Assembly (NCBI GenBank): GCA_026075535.2
Contig: AP026539.1
Coordinates: 4,402,001 to 4,466,000 of the forward strand
Reading direction: 5' to 3'
DNA length: 64,000 nt
DNA from: Tricholoma matsutake
Lineage: Eukaryota > Basidiomycota > Agaricomycetes > Agaricales > Tricholomataceae
Part shown: positions 11,141-23,070 of the stretch, piece after piece
How positions within the stretch are numbered: position 1 is the first letter of the stretch
How the letters are laid out: every line of letters begins with the position of its first letter
Position numbers and translations under genes: made by a program
The notes under the pieces: model-generated
What the model was told of the DNA's origin: nothing
Seen by the model: the letters and a program-made list of their open reading frames with translations, nothing else
Databases searched by the model: none

Positions 11141-11417
11141 ACCCGCCTCCATCGTGGGGTCATGGGGTGGGTTTTTTTTCCTTCTTTTTCTTTTAGCCCT
11201 CCCCCACATTTTGGGGGGAGTTTTTTTTTTTTAAATCTATAGTTTGTAATGTAATTATTATTAGTTTTTTTTGTATTTCTTTGATTGTATTGTATACTCC
11301 CTCATGTCTAACGTGAGGGATGCAGTTAATAAAATTTATTTGTTCAATTTTTGAAAGATAAATACTTGAGTTTGAGTTTGAGTGTCATAAATAAACTATG
11401 TATTACTAACAAATAAT

Positions 11418-11507
11418 TCTCCTGTGGCTCAACTGGTTGATCACATGTGTTTGGTTTGTTGTGTGATGACTTGGAGGTCTTGGGTTCAATTCTTGCTCTG
11501 CACACCT
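11418..11507 (+). repeat. tRNA-derived (SINE-like) module, plus strand
   Basis: TGGCTCAACTGGTTGATCAC resembles an A box and GGGTTCAATTC a B box, about 55 bp apart, in the order of a tRNA gene. It faces the opposite way to the module at 10,187-10,254 within the same element. It is not a functional tRNA because the acceptor arms do not pair. Confidence 0.5.
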
Positions 11508-11699
11508 ATATTTTGTAGGCACGTCATGACTTTCATAAAGTCTGAAAAGCTTGGAACTCTTAAGATATCAAATTGACCCAGATTCTGCATACAGACTAGC
11601 TCGGACTCCACACAGTCCATGCAGAGTCCACTAGGACATGTGGGGCACTGTAAATTACTGCCTTACATTACCCCCTCTCTAAGATGCATCACCCTGATG

Positions 11700-13345
11700 C
11701 ATTCAAAATTGCATACAACCAAAGTCTGTGACTTGAATGCGATGCAGTGCAGCAGTGTGCCATCGGTGGAATTCCTTGACAAACTGAGGGGCATTCACCT
11801 CAGACTCTTCGACACATGAGTTCTCCTCATACCCATAACCCTTCCAATGCACCAAATACTGGAGTTTTCCACAACACAACTGGCTGTCCAAGATTGACTC
11901 GACTTTGTATTGGGGTTCTCCCTCAATCACTGTAGGTGGTGGTGGTGGGTGTGAATGGCGTCCCAGGAATGGATCTGGGGGGGCTGGAAGGAGTTTGACA
12001 ACATGGAAGACTGGGTGGAGTCTGGACATGGAGGCTGGGAGGCATAGACGATAGGCATGCATTCCAACACACTTGACGATGGGGAAAGGTCCCAGGAAGC
12101 GACGAGCAAGTTTCTTGGATGGACATGTAGTGGAGATGTCACTGGAGTCAAGAGTAACTCAATCACCAACCTTGTACTGAGGGGTCAGAGAATGGTGTTG
12201 GTTGTAAAAGCGTGCCATGTCGTCCTTTGCCTTTGCTAAGGCTGCCTTTGCCTCCTCCAAGCTATCCTGCATGCTTCTGTGAACTCATTCACCATCTCGA
12301 TGTGTGAGGGAGTTTGGTGAGGTTCAAATCCCATGCGTGGATGTCATCCAGTGTCTAAGAGGAAAGGGGTCTGTTGAGTGGAAGCATGGACATGGTTGTT
12401 GTATCTGAACTCAGCCAAGGGGAGAAGATCCTCCCAATTGTCTGGGCATTCATTGACAAAGATGCGGATGTACTGCTCCAGTTCCTGGTTGACTCACTCA
12501 GTCTGACTGTCAGTTTGTGGGTGATAAGCAGTTGAAGCAAGGAGTTTGATTCACAGGAGTCGGTACAGCTCATGAGTGAACTCTGCCATGAACTGAGGGC
12601 CATGATCAGAGAGGAAAGCACCAGGAAGTCCGTGTAATGTCCACACATGGTGGAGGTAGAGTCGGGCAGCACCCAGGACACTGACAGTGGTGTGAGTGGG
12701 AATGAAGTGAGCACATTTTCCCACTGAATCAACTGTGCACATCACCGCATCAAACCCATTTGACTCTGGCAACTCCACCACAAAGTCGACGCTGACAACA
12801 TCCCAATGACTCTCTGGAACAGGAAGAGGGTGTAGCTCACCAATGGGTTTGCGATGAGGAATCTTGGTGTGTAAGCAAAGGTCACAAGTGCGACAATACT
12901 GACCAATTAGCCGTGACATTTGTGGCCACCAATAATTCCGTGAGGTGGGCTCCAAGGTCTTCCAGTGTCCAGGATGACCAGCAATCTGTGAGTCATGGTG
13001 TTGGGATATGATGTGCCAGCAAAGGTCTGGGTCATTGGGGACGTAGATGCAATCCCTGAAATACAACAAGTCCTCTTTTTCAGCCCACTCTGCCACATGC
13101 AAGGAAAGGGTGGATCCCTTCCTCAGTTCTTTAACAGCTCGGGCAACAACATCCTCATGTAAACCACTATGGTTTGCACAATGAATGCCATGTAGGATGT
13201 CCCGCTCATTGCCCTGGGGTGTGATGCCTTCCAGTGCCCAAATGGTGAACAGGTCTGGCTGCAACAACACAATGTTTTGGTTGTCATTGCTGCCATCCCC
13301 ATGGTCTGCACGTCGGGAGAGGGCATCGGTCTTAACTGGACCTTA
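11700..13345 (-). pseudogene. Gypsy element 2: integrase and chromodomain tail
   Basis: Minus-strand chromovirus remnant. The block 12,551-13,270 has the integrase zinc-binding region (ISQHHDSQIAGHPGHWKT, then YCRTCDLCLHTK) and the catalytic core start (WDVVSVDFVVELP) with FLSDHGPQFMAEF. The block 12,355-12,732 is a shadow frame of the continuing core. The block 11,703-12,062 carries a chromodomain (YKVESILDSQ, LQYLVHWKGYGYEENSCVE) with a trailing WHTAALHR. Gag, protease and RT are missing; the 5' break is near 13,345. Downstream lie its purine tract and LTR, interrupted by element F. Confidence 0.85.
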
Positions 13346-14113
13346 AAATGCTATGTGTCACACCTGAACTCCAGCCAAAAGGGGGCTAATGAGACCTTAT
13401 GAACCGTCTTGATGTTATCGGTAGAGCCTGTAAAGCCTTTGGAGACAATCACACATTCTGTAAGGATACCCATCATAGTGCACACAGCAACTGCTGATGG
13501 TGGTGTCAGTTTTAGTCAGCCTTGTTTGCCAATGAAAAGGTTGGGAGATGCACAGGGAGGATTGATGATAAAAAAACCTGACTTCATGAAGAGCAATGCT
13601 CTTACAAGAGTGCTGTATATAAACCTGAGCATTTACAGGACAGATGAATCATGAAATGAAACACATGGAATAACACCATCACCAAAGAGACTCTGGACAT
13701 CACTGAGGGTAACAATACCCATTCCAGACATAGTGACATATGAGAACTGTCTAACTGTACGATACACACTGGAGTAAAGTGAAGATCAGACCAGACTAGC
13801 AAAGCATTATGACAAAGACATACCCAAGATCAGGAAGACCCTCACAAAGGGGCATCAGCTCAAGATCCTGAATGCTCTGCAGCATAACATCCCTCGATGG
13901 ATCTTCATCTTGATACTTGTGATGGCCAGCAGCTCTGTGGATGCAATGAGCAAACAATTATGAGCCAGACAATCAACACACATAATTTCTTGAAGCTCCA
14001 CAGTGCCTTATACTGATTTGGTGACAGCACCATCATTGGCATTGATGAACAGCAACTTCAACACCTCTTGAGTATCAACAGTGGGACTAAAATTATAAGG
14101 ACAGAGTGTTAAG
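13346..14113. other. Unassigned decayed sequence
   Basis: No intact gene. On the minus strand a stretch near 13,930-14,090 reads TVDTQEVLKLLFINAND and VELQEIMCVDCLAHNC, which looks like old coding sequence, but I recognise no family. 14,106-14,113 is the target duplication of hAT element A. Confidence 0.4.
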
Positions 14114-15430
14114 TAGTGTTGAAGGGTCCAGTCCATAGGACCGAAAAAAAGACCGAAATTGGACTGAATTGGACCAGAAAAGACTGGACCAGTGGTCTAT
14201 TTATGGACCAGTCTTTTGCAGTTCAGTTAGCAGTCTTTCCATTTTGAAAAATGTTGTAAAACTGAAGAAAACTGGTTTTATTGTGGGAACATATATTGGA
14301 CCATGTTCCCACATGAAATCCGACAAATTCGACCTCTGGTTCATAAAAAATGGTTAAGAATTGAGCAAGATATAACCAAATCTATTTTTGTATGAGTATT
14401 TTGTTGTATCAGATTGATTTTCATTTCATCTTACTCATATGTTGATCATTTGCTTGATTATATTAATGATCATAGGACTAACATGTATAATAATACTCCC
14501 ACCACTTGTCAATGCATGCTATGCATCACATAATTTATGGTTGTCACATTACATCTCTTGGTGTTCAGTATGAGTCATTCAGTAGATGTATTTTTATATT
14601 GATCATAGCCAAGTCAAATCTTGATGAAATGTCTTAAAAGTTAGACCGAATGATGGGAGATTACAATGTCTATCCATCTGTACAGAGGTTATAAGGTCCA
14701 GGTAATATTTGCTAAGATACATATGGGTTATATTAGTATGACAAATTTCACGACAAAACATCAGTCTGAACCAGTCTTAACCAGTCTTTTTTGGTCTTTT
14801 AACCGGAAATAGGGCAAGGCAGGGGTTACCCCTGGGTGTCAAATCTCATACCCTTACCCCTACCCCTTAACACCCTACCCTTAGGGGTAAGGGTATGGAA
14901 ACATATAAGGGTTGCCAAGGGTATGGGAGGGTTTGTCAAGAGTACAAGGGTTTGGCACAAAATCAACATATTTAGAGCAAAATTCATTTTAAAAGTGTTG
15001 ATAACTATTGTATTTACTATTAATATCACATATTAATACCTCTTATTAACATATGAAAGCCATTATCATGTTGGACAATCCCAAAATCTGAATTTAATTG
15101 ATGAAAATCTTGAATATGAGTCTCTGTAGCTGAAAAAATCAAATGATATTCTTACATAAGCATACCCCTGGAATACCCCTGTACCCTTACTAAAGGGTAC
15201 AGGGGTATGCAAGGGTATGAACTTCCAAACCCCTACCCTTACCCCTCATACCCTTAGCCCAAAAACACAAGGGTATACCCCTACCCCTGCCTTGCCTTAA
15301 CCAGAAAGGACTGGTCCTAGGTGGTCCAGTTCAGTTCTAGCAGTATCTGGGTTGGTTCTGGACTGATTTAGGTTGTGGTCTTTATATTTTTGAGTCAAAA
15401 AACCAAACTGGACTGGACCCTTAAACACTA
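14114..15430. mobile_element. Non-autonomous hAT element A (819 bp without nested insert)
   Basis: Starts TAGTGTTGAAGGGTCCAGTCC and ends with the complementary GGACCCTTAAACACTA. It is flanked by the exact 8-bp duplication GTGTTAAG (14,106-14,113 and 15,431-15,438). Removing the nested MITE and its 8-bp duplication leaves 819 bp, the same length as copy B at 22,244-23,062, which lies in inverted orientation. Both copies keep a 62-codon open frame (on + at 14,169-14,357 here) with no recognisable domain. This is probably a feature of the repeat rather than a gene. Confidence 0.9.
14810..15299. mobile_element. hAT MITE with telomere-like internal repeats
   Basis: 490 bp with termini TAGGGCAAGGCAGGGGT / (reversed) TAAGGCAAGGCAGGGGT. 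It is flanked by ACCGGAAA (14,802-14,809) and ACCAGAAA (15,300-15,307). Copy B of the host element shows the undisturbed target site. Subterminal regions are built of CCCTTACCCCTA-like repeats in both orientations. The autonomous hAT at 43,668-47,547 carries the same subterminal repeat type and a GGTAACCCCTGGG-like end, so it is the likely source of transposase. Confidence 0.88.
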
Positions 15431-15438
15431 GTGTTAAG

Positions 15439-17680
15439 CAGGATTATAAACTAAGAACAAAATGTATAGCAGAGTGGCTGGCCACTTGCTTTCAGATATT
15501 TTGGGGCTCGATATGACTGCCCTTTCTGAAACATGGGCGGGACTGAAAAAAAATGGACAGAACAGAGTGAACCAGACAACAACCTGAAGTAAGCAGAGGA
15601 ATAAGATGTACGAGACAAGCGCACACTCTTTCCCTTTTTGACTGGTCACAGCATCAGATCTAAACAAAAATAAAAAACAAGAAGGATGTCAATAACATGA
15701 CAAGGCATGCACTGCATGTGGCCATGAGACTGGACAGTCTCCACATACAAGGCCTTCTCCATCTTGACTTTGATTTGACTGAAATGACAAGAATGAACAA
15801 ATGCACAATGGATAGAGTGGAAGACACACTCAGGATGAATGGCACACTGTGTGGCAGCCTCTTTTGGAGGTCTGAAAAGAGACTGCTGAGAAGAGGTAGT
15901 AAACAGTTGAACAACAAAACTCATGATTTCAAGATTTCCTTAACCTTACAATCTGCCACAGTGACATCAGCAGAAGTGCTGCAAACATAAGGAAAAAATT
16001 GGAGAGGGACTAGTGACCAGCAGGTGGGTAACACACGCAGCCATACCAAACACAGGAAGATGACCAGCACTTGACAATCCCTGCATTGCCACCAGGACCC
16101 TACTTATATTTTGGACAATAAGATAATGACATTAGAACACAACACAAGATGGCGCATACAATGTGGACACCAGAGGAAGCTGGTCATAGGCAGAAGAACC
16201 TGGGGTTGGGGAGCTTGAACCTCGAGACTGTCAACTAGACTTGATGTTTATACCATATCAAAAAAAAAGGGGTATAGATACTCACACACATTTTTTCTTC
16301 AATGGGCTTGGGGTATCAACAACCTCTCTAAGACAGCACAATCAGTACACAGCCTGAGACACATACAACAATTATCTTACACCTCAGAGTCATCTGAGAT
16401 GACAACAGTTTTCCATCTGATGACACAATAAATCAAGATTTTTGGCAAGACATGAATACATAGCAGACTGACTTTATTTTGCTATGGGCAGTGATGACAG
16501 CAGCAGTAGGTTTGCTGTGACAAGGGTCTGAATGCAGACCAAATTTAGGAGAGTCATGTAAGCAAGCACCTTGATCTGGAGCTAGACCTACAAAAAGCAC
16601 GATAAATAGACCAGACAACAAGCAAACCATGTTGTACCACATACCGTGCATCAAGCATCACTGCATTGACCATACTACAAAAGAAACAAGATTGTTAAAT
16701 ATGACAGCCAATTAAGAAATAATCCATGAAGCACAAACTGGGCAAGGTCAGACATGTTTTCGAGAGAGGATGACAGACAGATGCAAAGGCGAGATAGGAT
16801 CAAGAGATTGTAGGACTGAGAGAATCAGCAAAGGTTTAAGAGACTGCTAGGAGATGACAAAAGCTTGCATGGTCACATGAGTTCAGCATGATAGGAAATG
16901 AACATGCATGCCTTCCAATGGCAGATCTGATACCAAGGAGACGAGGGCTCAGGGCTTTGATAAAGCCGCGGTCAAACAAAGGAACACTTGGAGTTGTCGG
17001 GAATATACAGGATGTCAGACACCACTGAAGCACACAACAAGCAAAATGCTCCCAGTCCAGTCAAAGGGTGACATTTTGTTTAGGCAAAAAGAAGTTGAGA
17101 CTCCAGTGGGCTTCAAACAGTGTGGATACTTCACAGAAGGATTAATTCAAGGTAAAAATGAGGCAAAGAAGGCATCCAGCACACCAGGAAAAGCACCCTC
17201 AAGTAAGGAGCAGACCAAGCAGAAACATCCTGCCAACACAGCAAAGCATGATAAAGTCAGTCAGTACACCAATCAAGGCAAAATATTCAGATCAAATAGA
17301 AAGCATCATCAAAATAAATATTGTGCACTGAAAAGCTATTGAAAGCTATCAGCCCAATGCAGACTATGACAGCATATTAACAGACAGGGAAAAGATGCAC
17401 TGGACAATAGAGGATATACAGTGGCACCTATTAATAAGTACCAGCAGCTTCCAACATGCAAACAATAAGAGTATAGATCTCAAAACACACCTCTACTGCA
17501 TATACCTTCCAGAAGAATGAGATGGATCAATTCTACAACACAGCAGGAGCTGGTAAGTCTCAGCACATGACAACGAGGAACATAACACCCAAAGCTCACA
17601 TGTGTTTCAGCTGAAGCCTTGGAGAAAAGTGCCTCTGAGAATGGGGAAGTAGTTGATTGGCATCTGGCAAAAACAACAAA
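15439..17680. other. Decayed sequence without a supportable gene
   Basis: Several open frames exist, for example + 16,908-17,342, which is Lys/Gln/Ser-rich. None has a recognisable domain, and the composition is CA/TG-rich with few CpG. I see no LTR, inverted terminus or tRNA here. Confidence 0.4.
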
Positions 17681-17685
17681 AGTAA

Positions 17686-18604
17686 GTGTACATTTGGCAT
17701 CAGCACACACTGGAAAAAGTGACACAAGACACATCAGGATCCCAGTGGCATACAAAGTTTAGAGTCAAAAGGTTTGAGGGACCACAAACATTGAGGCTGG
17801 TACAAATCGATACAGCAGACAACATAGCCAAAGAAGCCATATGCACCATTCAGGGTATATTATCTGAGAAGAACCTGCCCCCAGTGACAGAAAAGGTAAG
17901 GCGAAAGCTAAGAATGTGCATTGCAGACAGTTAACAAATGCTCAAGGTAAAAAACTCATCTCAACCACGCTACCTTTGACAAGGTGTGACATTGGTTGGC
18001 TATGGGACACCCACATTTGAAGATGCACTGGACACTGCACAAGAGATCTATGGTTTGTTCGACTGCAATGTGCAGGATGCATCACTTGAAAGTTGGGTGC
18101 TAACCTCATCCTCAAACAAACAATGCAAGGGCATTGAAGCATCAAACCAATACCTCACTTCTAAATGGGATGCACCTGAAATGGTATCTTTACCAATTCC
18201 ACCATCCATAGACCCTCACAGAATAATGGAAAGCTTGGCCAAGGAACACTTTGTGTATGGTGAAGAGAATGAGGTTCAGTACTACTGAGTACACAGGGAC
18301 AACATAGGCAAACAAAGGTGACAACAGCACTTACATACAGAGGCATCCCAGTCCCAACATGCTGTCACAATTTTACCAAAGGGTTGAAGCAGTGAGTCCG
18401 CATGTTTTCCGAATTGGAGACCTTGTTGAGATACAAGTGTCGTTCATCGTCATACTGCTGAAAGAAGGTAAAAACAAGATGATAGTGGAGTTGCAGTCTA
18501 TTGCGCTATTGAACACAATTTTTAGCCAGGTAAGAGAAAGTGCTTACAAACTGAAAATGTCACAGTGGTTAACCAAACTGAGATATAACAGAATGCTATG
18601 AAAA
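17686..18604 (+). pseudogene. Remnant of an unnamed repeated gene family, copy 1
   Basis: Plus-strand pieces read KRFEGPQTLRLVQIDTAD...CTIQGIL (17,760-17,860), GTPTFEDALDTAQEIYGLFDCN (18,005-18,070), DPHRIMESLAKEHFVYGEEN (18,211-18,270) and FRIGDLVEIQVSFIVILLKEG (18,410-18,475). Apparent GT...AG gaps suggest introns. The same blocks in the same order occur at 25,620-26,272 with clear divergence. I do not recognise a named domain. Agaricomycete genomes hold many such repeat-associated hypothetical genes, so a transposon-borne origin is likely but inferred. Confidence 0.5.
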
Positions 18605-19524
18605 AGAGAATGCGTGAGCCCAAACAAACCCAACTGACGACATTGAAGTGACAGGTTGGTTATGGAAAATACATGGAAGGCAGCAAGGGAGACATTGGGA
18701 TGCAGGTCAACAAGCACAACAAGTGACAACCATAGTGTGCAACTATGTACACACTAAGTCGACATTCATATTTTAGTGTGTCAACAAAAAAATGAACCAA
18801 ACATGTAACAGTTCTGTTACATAATGCTTATTACATAAGAAATCAAACATGTATAGTACAAATTTCAGGTCAGCCAACATTGCTAGAGCAAGGTGACTAT
18901 AATCAATGACAATTACATGAACTACACACAGATGGTCTACGAGCAAGCCCTCCTTACTTCTACCATCACATTACAATGTGTCCGGATACTTTGATTTGAC
19001 TTTTCCAGAATGTTTCAGCATGCCCATACTGCAAATGACTCAGTGAAAATGACCAGAAGGAAAGACAAGAATTGGATAACACACCAACAGGTAGATGCCA
19101 CATGCTTCACTTTTTTCGGAGTGACAATCTTGTAGGCAGGATCTTGCACGAGAATCCTGATGGCCAGATTGGCCACATCAACAAACATAGCTTTTATACA
19201 TATATACAACATACCTCAACGATGAACCTTTCTCTTTTTTTGAAACAGCAGCCATACAAATTGGGGAATGCTCAAGAATGCTATCAATCATTTCCCAGTC
19301 AATACAACCAGACATGACAAATAAAAGGACAAGACATACATTGAGATCTCAGGCATATCTGGGTCCAAACTCAACTCGCATGAGGCCCTGGTGAGGTTAG
19401 AGGACAGGGCCCTGGTTTGACCAGGGGTTTGTGCGACAAGGCTGACATGCATTTCAGAAGATTGATTTTGCTGGAAGCACATTTGCCAGGAGCATAAAGC
19501 AGCTAATGGTCTGCACCCCATGTT
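18605..19524. other. Unassigned sequence
   Basis: AT-rich and CpG-poor, with short open frames on both strands. No domain, repeat end or RNA gene that I can support. Confidence 0.4.
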
Positions 19525-20007
19525 ATGTCACAAAGAAAATGGAGCACAACACACAGAGCTGGACATGGGACAATTTCATCATTTATTACCCAAGAGCCGA
19601 GGAGAGTGCATGGTATCCAGCTGCCATCATCATCCCAAAACCATGTCCACTGGGGTAGCATAAGAAAACTCACACTTCTAATGGATGTCGGCATCATGGA
19701 CCTGCTCAAGGACGTCAACATGCCTGTGCTAGAGACAGTTAGGCTAGTGTATCCAGAATGGCAAATGAAGGAAACCTCATACAGTGATGAAAGAGAGGAA
19801 CAGAGTGCAATGAGCGATGAAGAAGATGAGCGTAGAGTGGTTTGTTGGCATACACCAAGACTGTTGGTGAGGCAAATGGTAGACCAATACTACCAAGAAG
19901 AATACAACAAGCTCTCAGCCTGTTCCCCCCATCTTGATATTGATTTTTGCTATAACTCAGAGCAACCAGACAAGGACTATTTTGATATACTTACCCATAT
20001 TAATTAA
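19525..20007 (+). CDS. Hypothetical ORF, possible leucine-rich remnant
   Basis: 160 codons open from 19,525 to a TAA at 20,005-20,007. A stretch near residues 45-80 (IRKLTLLMDVGIMDLLKD, then MPVLETVRLVYPEW) has the spacing of leucine-rich segments in fungal F-box proteins. It is followed by an acidic run (DEEDERR) and a Tyr/Asp-rich end. No F-box is visible, and no intron signal decides the start. It may be the 3' exon of a dead gene. Low confidence. Confidence 0.3.
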   Translation: MSQRKWSTTHRAGHGTISSFITQEPRRVHGIQLPSSSQNHVHWGSIRKLTLLMDVGIMDLLKDVNMPVLETVRLVYPEWQMKETSYSDEREEQSAMSDEEDERRVVCWHTPRLLVRQMVDQYYQEEYNKLSACSPHLDIDFCYNSEQPDKDYFDILTHIN

Positions 20008-20119
20008 CAATGAGATGTATAAGTAGACAAAGACATCCAAAATTCACAATGCGACTGTCCAACCAACTCACAATTGCTGTCCAAAGAAAGAAGTATTCCA
20101 AATTACAAAAGAGTTAGTA

Positions 20120-20290
20120 TTGGCCAATAACCATGTTATGGAAAATACTTGTAATGTAAAAATAAATAAAAATCACCTGTGATATAGTCAAGGTAGTGAC
20201 CAATATCCACATTGCAGATGGAATGCAGTCAATGTGGTGGCCAATATCCATGTTATGGAAGAATCTTGTAATGTAAAAATGGAATTGACC
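20120..20290. repeat. Imperfect ~114-bp direct repeat
   Basis: CCATGTTATGGAAAATACTTGTAATGTAAAAAT near 20,130 recurs as CCATGTTATGGAAGAATC...TGTAATGTAAAAAT near 20,248, each preceded by TGGCCAATA. No coding sequence is associated. Confidence 0.6.
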
Positions 20291-20486
20291 AACTCACCTG
20301 TTTCCCTCTTCATGATGAAACAAGCAGTGGATATTGAGGTGGTTACTGGAGGTGGCCTCTGATTGGCACTGGCACTGGAAGTCTAGAGCTATGAGATGCA
20401 GCCTTGTTGGCTTGCTCTGAGTCATTGTTCAAGTTCAAGGTAACTGTGACAAGTCACAAATATCAACATATTGTGTGACCATGGAC

Positions 20487-20798
20487 TAGGGAAATGCATG
20501 GGTTTCCCATGCTTTTATTTCCTAATTTATTCACTGAGTTTTGCATGAAAAATCATGAAGAAATGATTTTCTGGTAGCTATTCATTGGGCGCTTGTGATG
20601 CCATGGACAAAATAATATATTTACATCCTTGACACATGGGAAATGTCACCCAAATATTGTTTTATGTGTTGGATCACAAAGAGCCAACAAAACACTTCCA
20701 GAAAATCATTTTTTCATGATTTTTCATGCAAAACTCATTGCATAAATTAGGAAACAAAAGTGTGGGAAACCCATGGGTAAAACCCATGCATTTCCCTA
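20487..20798. mobile_element. Foldback MITE (312 bp) with 8-bp target duplication
   Basis: Long inverted repeats of roughly 100 bp: TAGGGAAATGCATGGGTTT at the left matches CATGCATTTCCCTA at the right, and the similarity continues inwards to TTTTCTGG / CCAGAAAA. CCATGGAC flanks it exactly at 20,479-20,486 and 20,799-20,806. The TAG...CTA ends and 8-bp duplication point to hAT mobilisation. It has no coding capacity. Confidence 0.9.
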
Positions 20799-20806
20799 CC
20801 ATGGAC

Positions 20807-22243
20807 TAACTAGTAAGTTTTGGCACTACATCAGAACTCTGAGAGTCAGCAAGGTAGAGTTGGAGGCCTTAGTTCAGAACTAGTCACACCTGCGACAATG
20901 CTTATGCACTGTATCATCCAAAAAATATATATATCAACAAGCTATCCTCTCCATCATCCAAAAAATGTATATATCAACAAGCTATCCTCTCCATCACATC
21001 AACAGATCCATCATTCTACATGTGGCCACCCCTGAAATAATATTACTACCTTGGAACACTGTCACTCAAAGAAGACACACGATACAAAGACCTCGATCAA
21101 CACTAAAATCTGCCCAAGGTACCATCAGCAGACACAGGGCCCCTTGTGAAATCAGTGTCATATACAGCTTCTGCAAGTAGTTGAAATATCAATCCCACAG
21201 TTTCAAGAACAGACTGATAAGTGTCATCAATATTATGAGCCATAACAAGTTGCCATGTGTGATGAGACCCATTCTCGACAACATCCCCACTGACTACGTC
21301 ATTTTCTTCTCATGCCACACTCTGGCTTTTCCACTGCTAAATGTAGCAGGCTCTGCTGCTGCTCACTGGCACACTACCCAGTTATTCACAGGTGCCAGCC
21401 AAGGCAGTGCAGAAGAAGTTCCAAGCACTGCATTTTTCAAAGTCCAACCGGCTAAAACTGCATGAATAGATGTCTGACCCATTTTTTTTGGCAGGTCCAG
21501 GTTGGTATAAGACCAAGTCCTCAATACTGAGAACTTGGAACTTATAGGAAGATTGTTCTGTGCAAAAACTGTATAGAGAAACCACCTCAGGGTGATTGCC
21601 CTTACTTGTATTTAATGCCTCTGATGACAGATCCCAACAACCTTAATTGTATCAAGTGTCATCCTGTTGAGGCCATGGAATTAGTGTATTAGCTAAACAC
21701 AGGAAATCTTACTCTCTGGCGTTGCCAACACCTGAATTTCTGGTTCAGATAATTGCTATAACGTGTTCATTCCACAGTTTTGGAAGCATCTCATTTTAAG
21801 ATGATGAAGCCACCAATGTACAAGAAGCACTGTCAACACAGCAACTTTGAACCTACTGCTCCACCCTACTCCAAATATCGCTGGTCATCGCTATTGTCGT
21901 CGTCTTCACCCTTGATGCTCGCTATCCACCTTACAAGCACCTAATTCAACTCTCACCTTCTCCTTATCACATGCTCCCTGAAACACTGGCTTGCTGATGG
22001 CCCACACAAGCAGAGTCAGTGATAGAGGGTTGACTTCAAACCAGCGTGGATAGGCATTGAGATATGTGATGCTAGTAATACACATTAGACGACAGTATGG
22101 CCTGGGAAGGAAGACGTACAATGTATTTGAATGTTCTATCCTCTAGGTTGCACTTAGCTTCCTCATCATTCACTCACATCACCAGCTAGTAGCAATGTAG
22201 AATCATGTTTCCAGGGAGAAAGAACATCACTGGCACCTTCAGT
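20807..22243. other. Unassigned sequence with a short tandem duplication
   Basis: A 46-bp duplication (CATCCAAAAAATATATATATC... / CATCCAAAAAATGTATATATC...) lies at about 20,908-20,996. Otherwise there are only short open frames and no recognisable protein, terminus or RNA gene. Confidence 0.4.
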
Positions 22244-23062
22244 TAGTGTTTAAGGGTCCAGTCCAGTTCGGTTTTTTGACCCAAAAACGTAAAGACCGCA
22301 ACCTAAACCAGTCCAGGATCGACCCAGATACTGCTAGAACCAAACTGGACCACCTAGGACCGGTCCTTTCCGGTTAAAAGACCGAAAAAGACTGGTTAAG
22401 ACTGGTTCAGACTGATGTTTTGTCGTGAAATTTGTCATACTAATATAACCCATATGTATCTTAGCAAATATTACCCGGACCTTATAACCTCTGTACAGAT
22501 GGATAGACATTGTAATTCCCCATAATTCGGTCTAACTTTTAAGACATTTCATCAAGATTTGACTTGGCTATGATCAATATAAAAATACATCTACTGAATG
22601 ACTCGTGCTGAACACCAAGAAATGTAATGTGACAACCATAAGTTATGTGATGCATAGCATGCATTGACAAATGGTGGGAGTATTATTATACATGTTAGTC
22701 CTATGATCATTAATAGAATCAAGCAAATGATCAACATATGAGTAAGATGAAATGAAAATCAATCTGATACAACAAAATACTCATACAAAAATAGATTTGG
22801 TTATATCTTGCTCAATTCTTAACCATTTTTTATGAACCAGAGGTCGAATTCTCCGGATTTCATGTGGGAACATGGTCCAATATATGTTCCCACAATAAAA
22901 CCAGTTTTCTTCAGTTTTACAACATTTTTCAAAATGGAAAGACTGCTAACTGAACTGCAAAAGACCGGTCCATAAATAGACCACTGGTCCAGTCTTTTCC
23001 TGTCCAATTCAGTCCAATTTTGGTCTTTTTTTTGGTCCTATGGACTGGACCCTTGAACACTA
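22244..23062. mobile_element. Non-autonomous hAT element B (819 bp)
   Basis: Starts TAGTGTTTAAGGGTCCAGTCC, ends GGACCCTTGAACACTA, and is flanked by CCTTCAGT (22,236-22,243) and CCTTCAGC (23,063-23,070). It is the inverted-orientation relative of element A, very similar over its whole length. It shares the same 62-codon frame (minus 22,819-23,007), with only a few residue changes. Confidence 0.92.
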
Positions 23063-23070
23063 CCTTCAGC

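Larger units (their letters stand above)
9863..11660. mobile_element. Non-autonomous hAT-like element F (1.8 kb)
   Basis: Imperfect terminal inverted repeats: left GAGGTCTTTACTGTGCCCCACAT, right (reversed) CAGTAATTTACAGTGCCCC. The element is flanked by the 8-bp duplication CCTTACAT at 9,855-9,862 and 11,661-11,668. It inserted at the very first bases of the Gypsy 2 LTR. Inside are two oppositely oriented tRNA-like modules, a long palindrome, a run of ~100-bp GC-rich repeats and T-rich tracts. No transposase is seen. Its internal TTGTTTGGGCCC and CCCCATGAGCAGTGG-like segments recur in the hAT element at 57,128-58,892. Confidence 0.75.

Noticed and set aside
11418..11507. A functional tRNA gene
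   Set aside because: A- and B-box-like segments are present, but acceptor and anticodon stems do not pair.
14810..15299. Interstitial telomere
   Set aside because: The repeats are irregular, occur in both orientations, and sit inside an element with inverted ends and an 8-bp target duplication.
15646..15990. Coding gene at 15.65-15.99 kb (open on both strands)
   Set aside because: Frames on both strands are open but show no motif, no conserved block and no splice logic.
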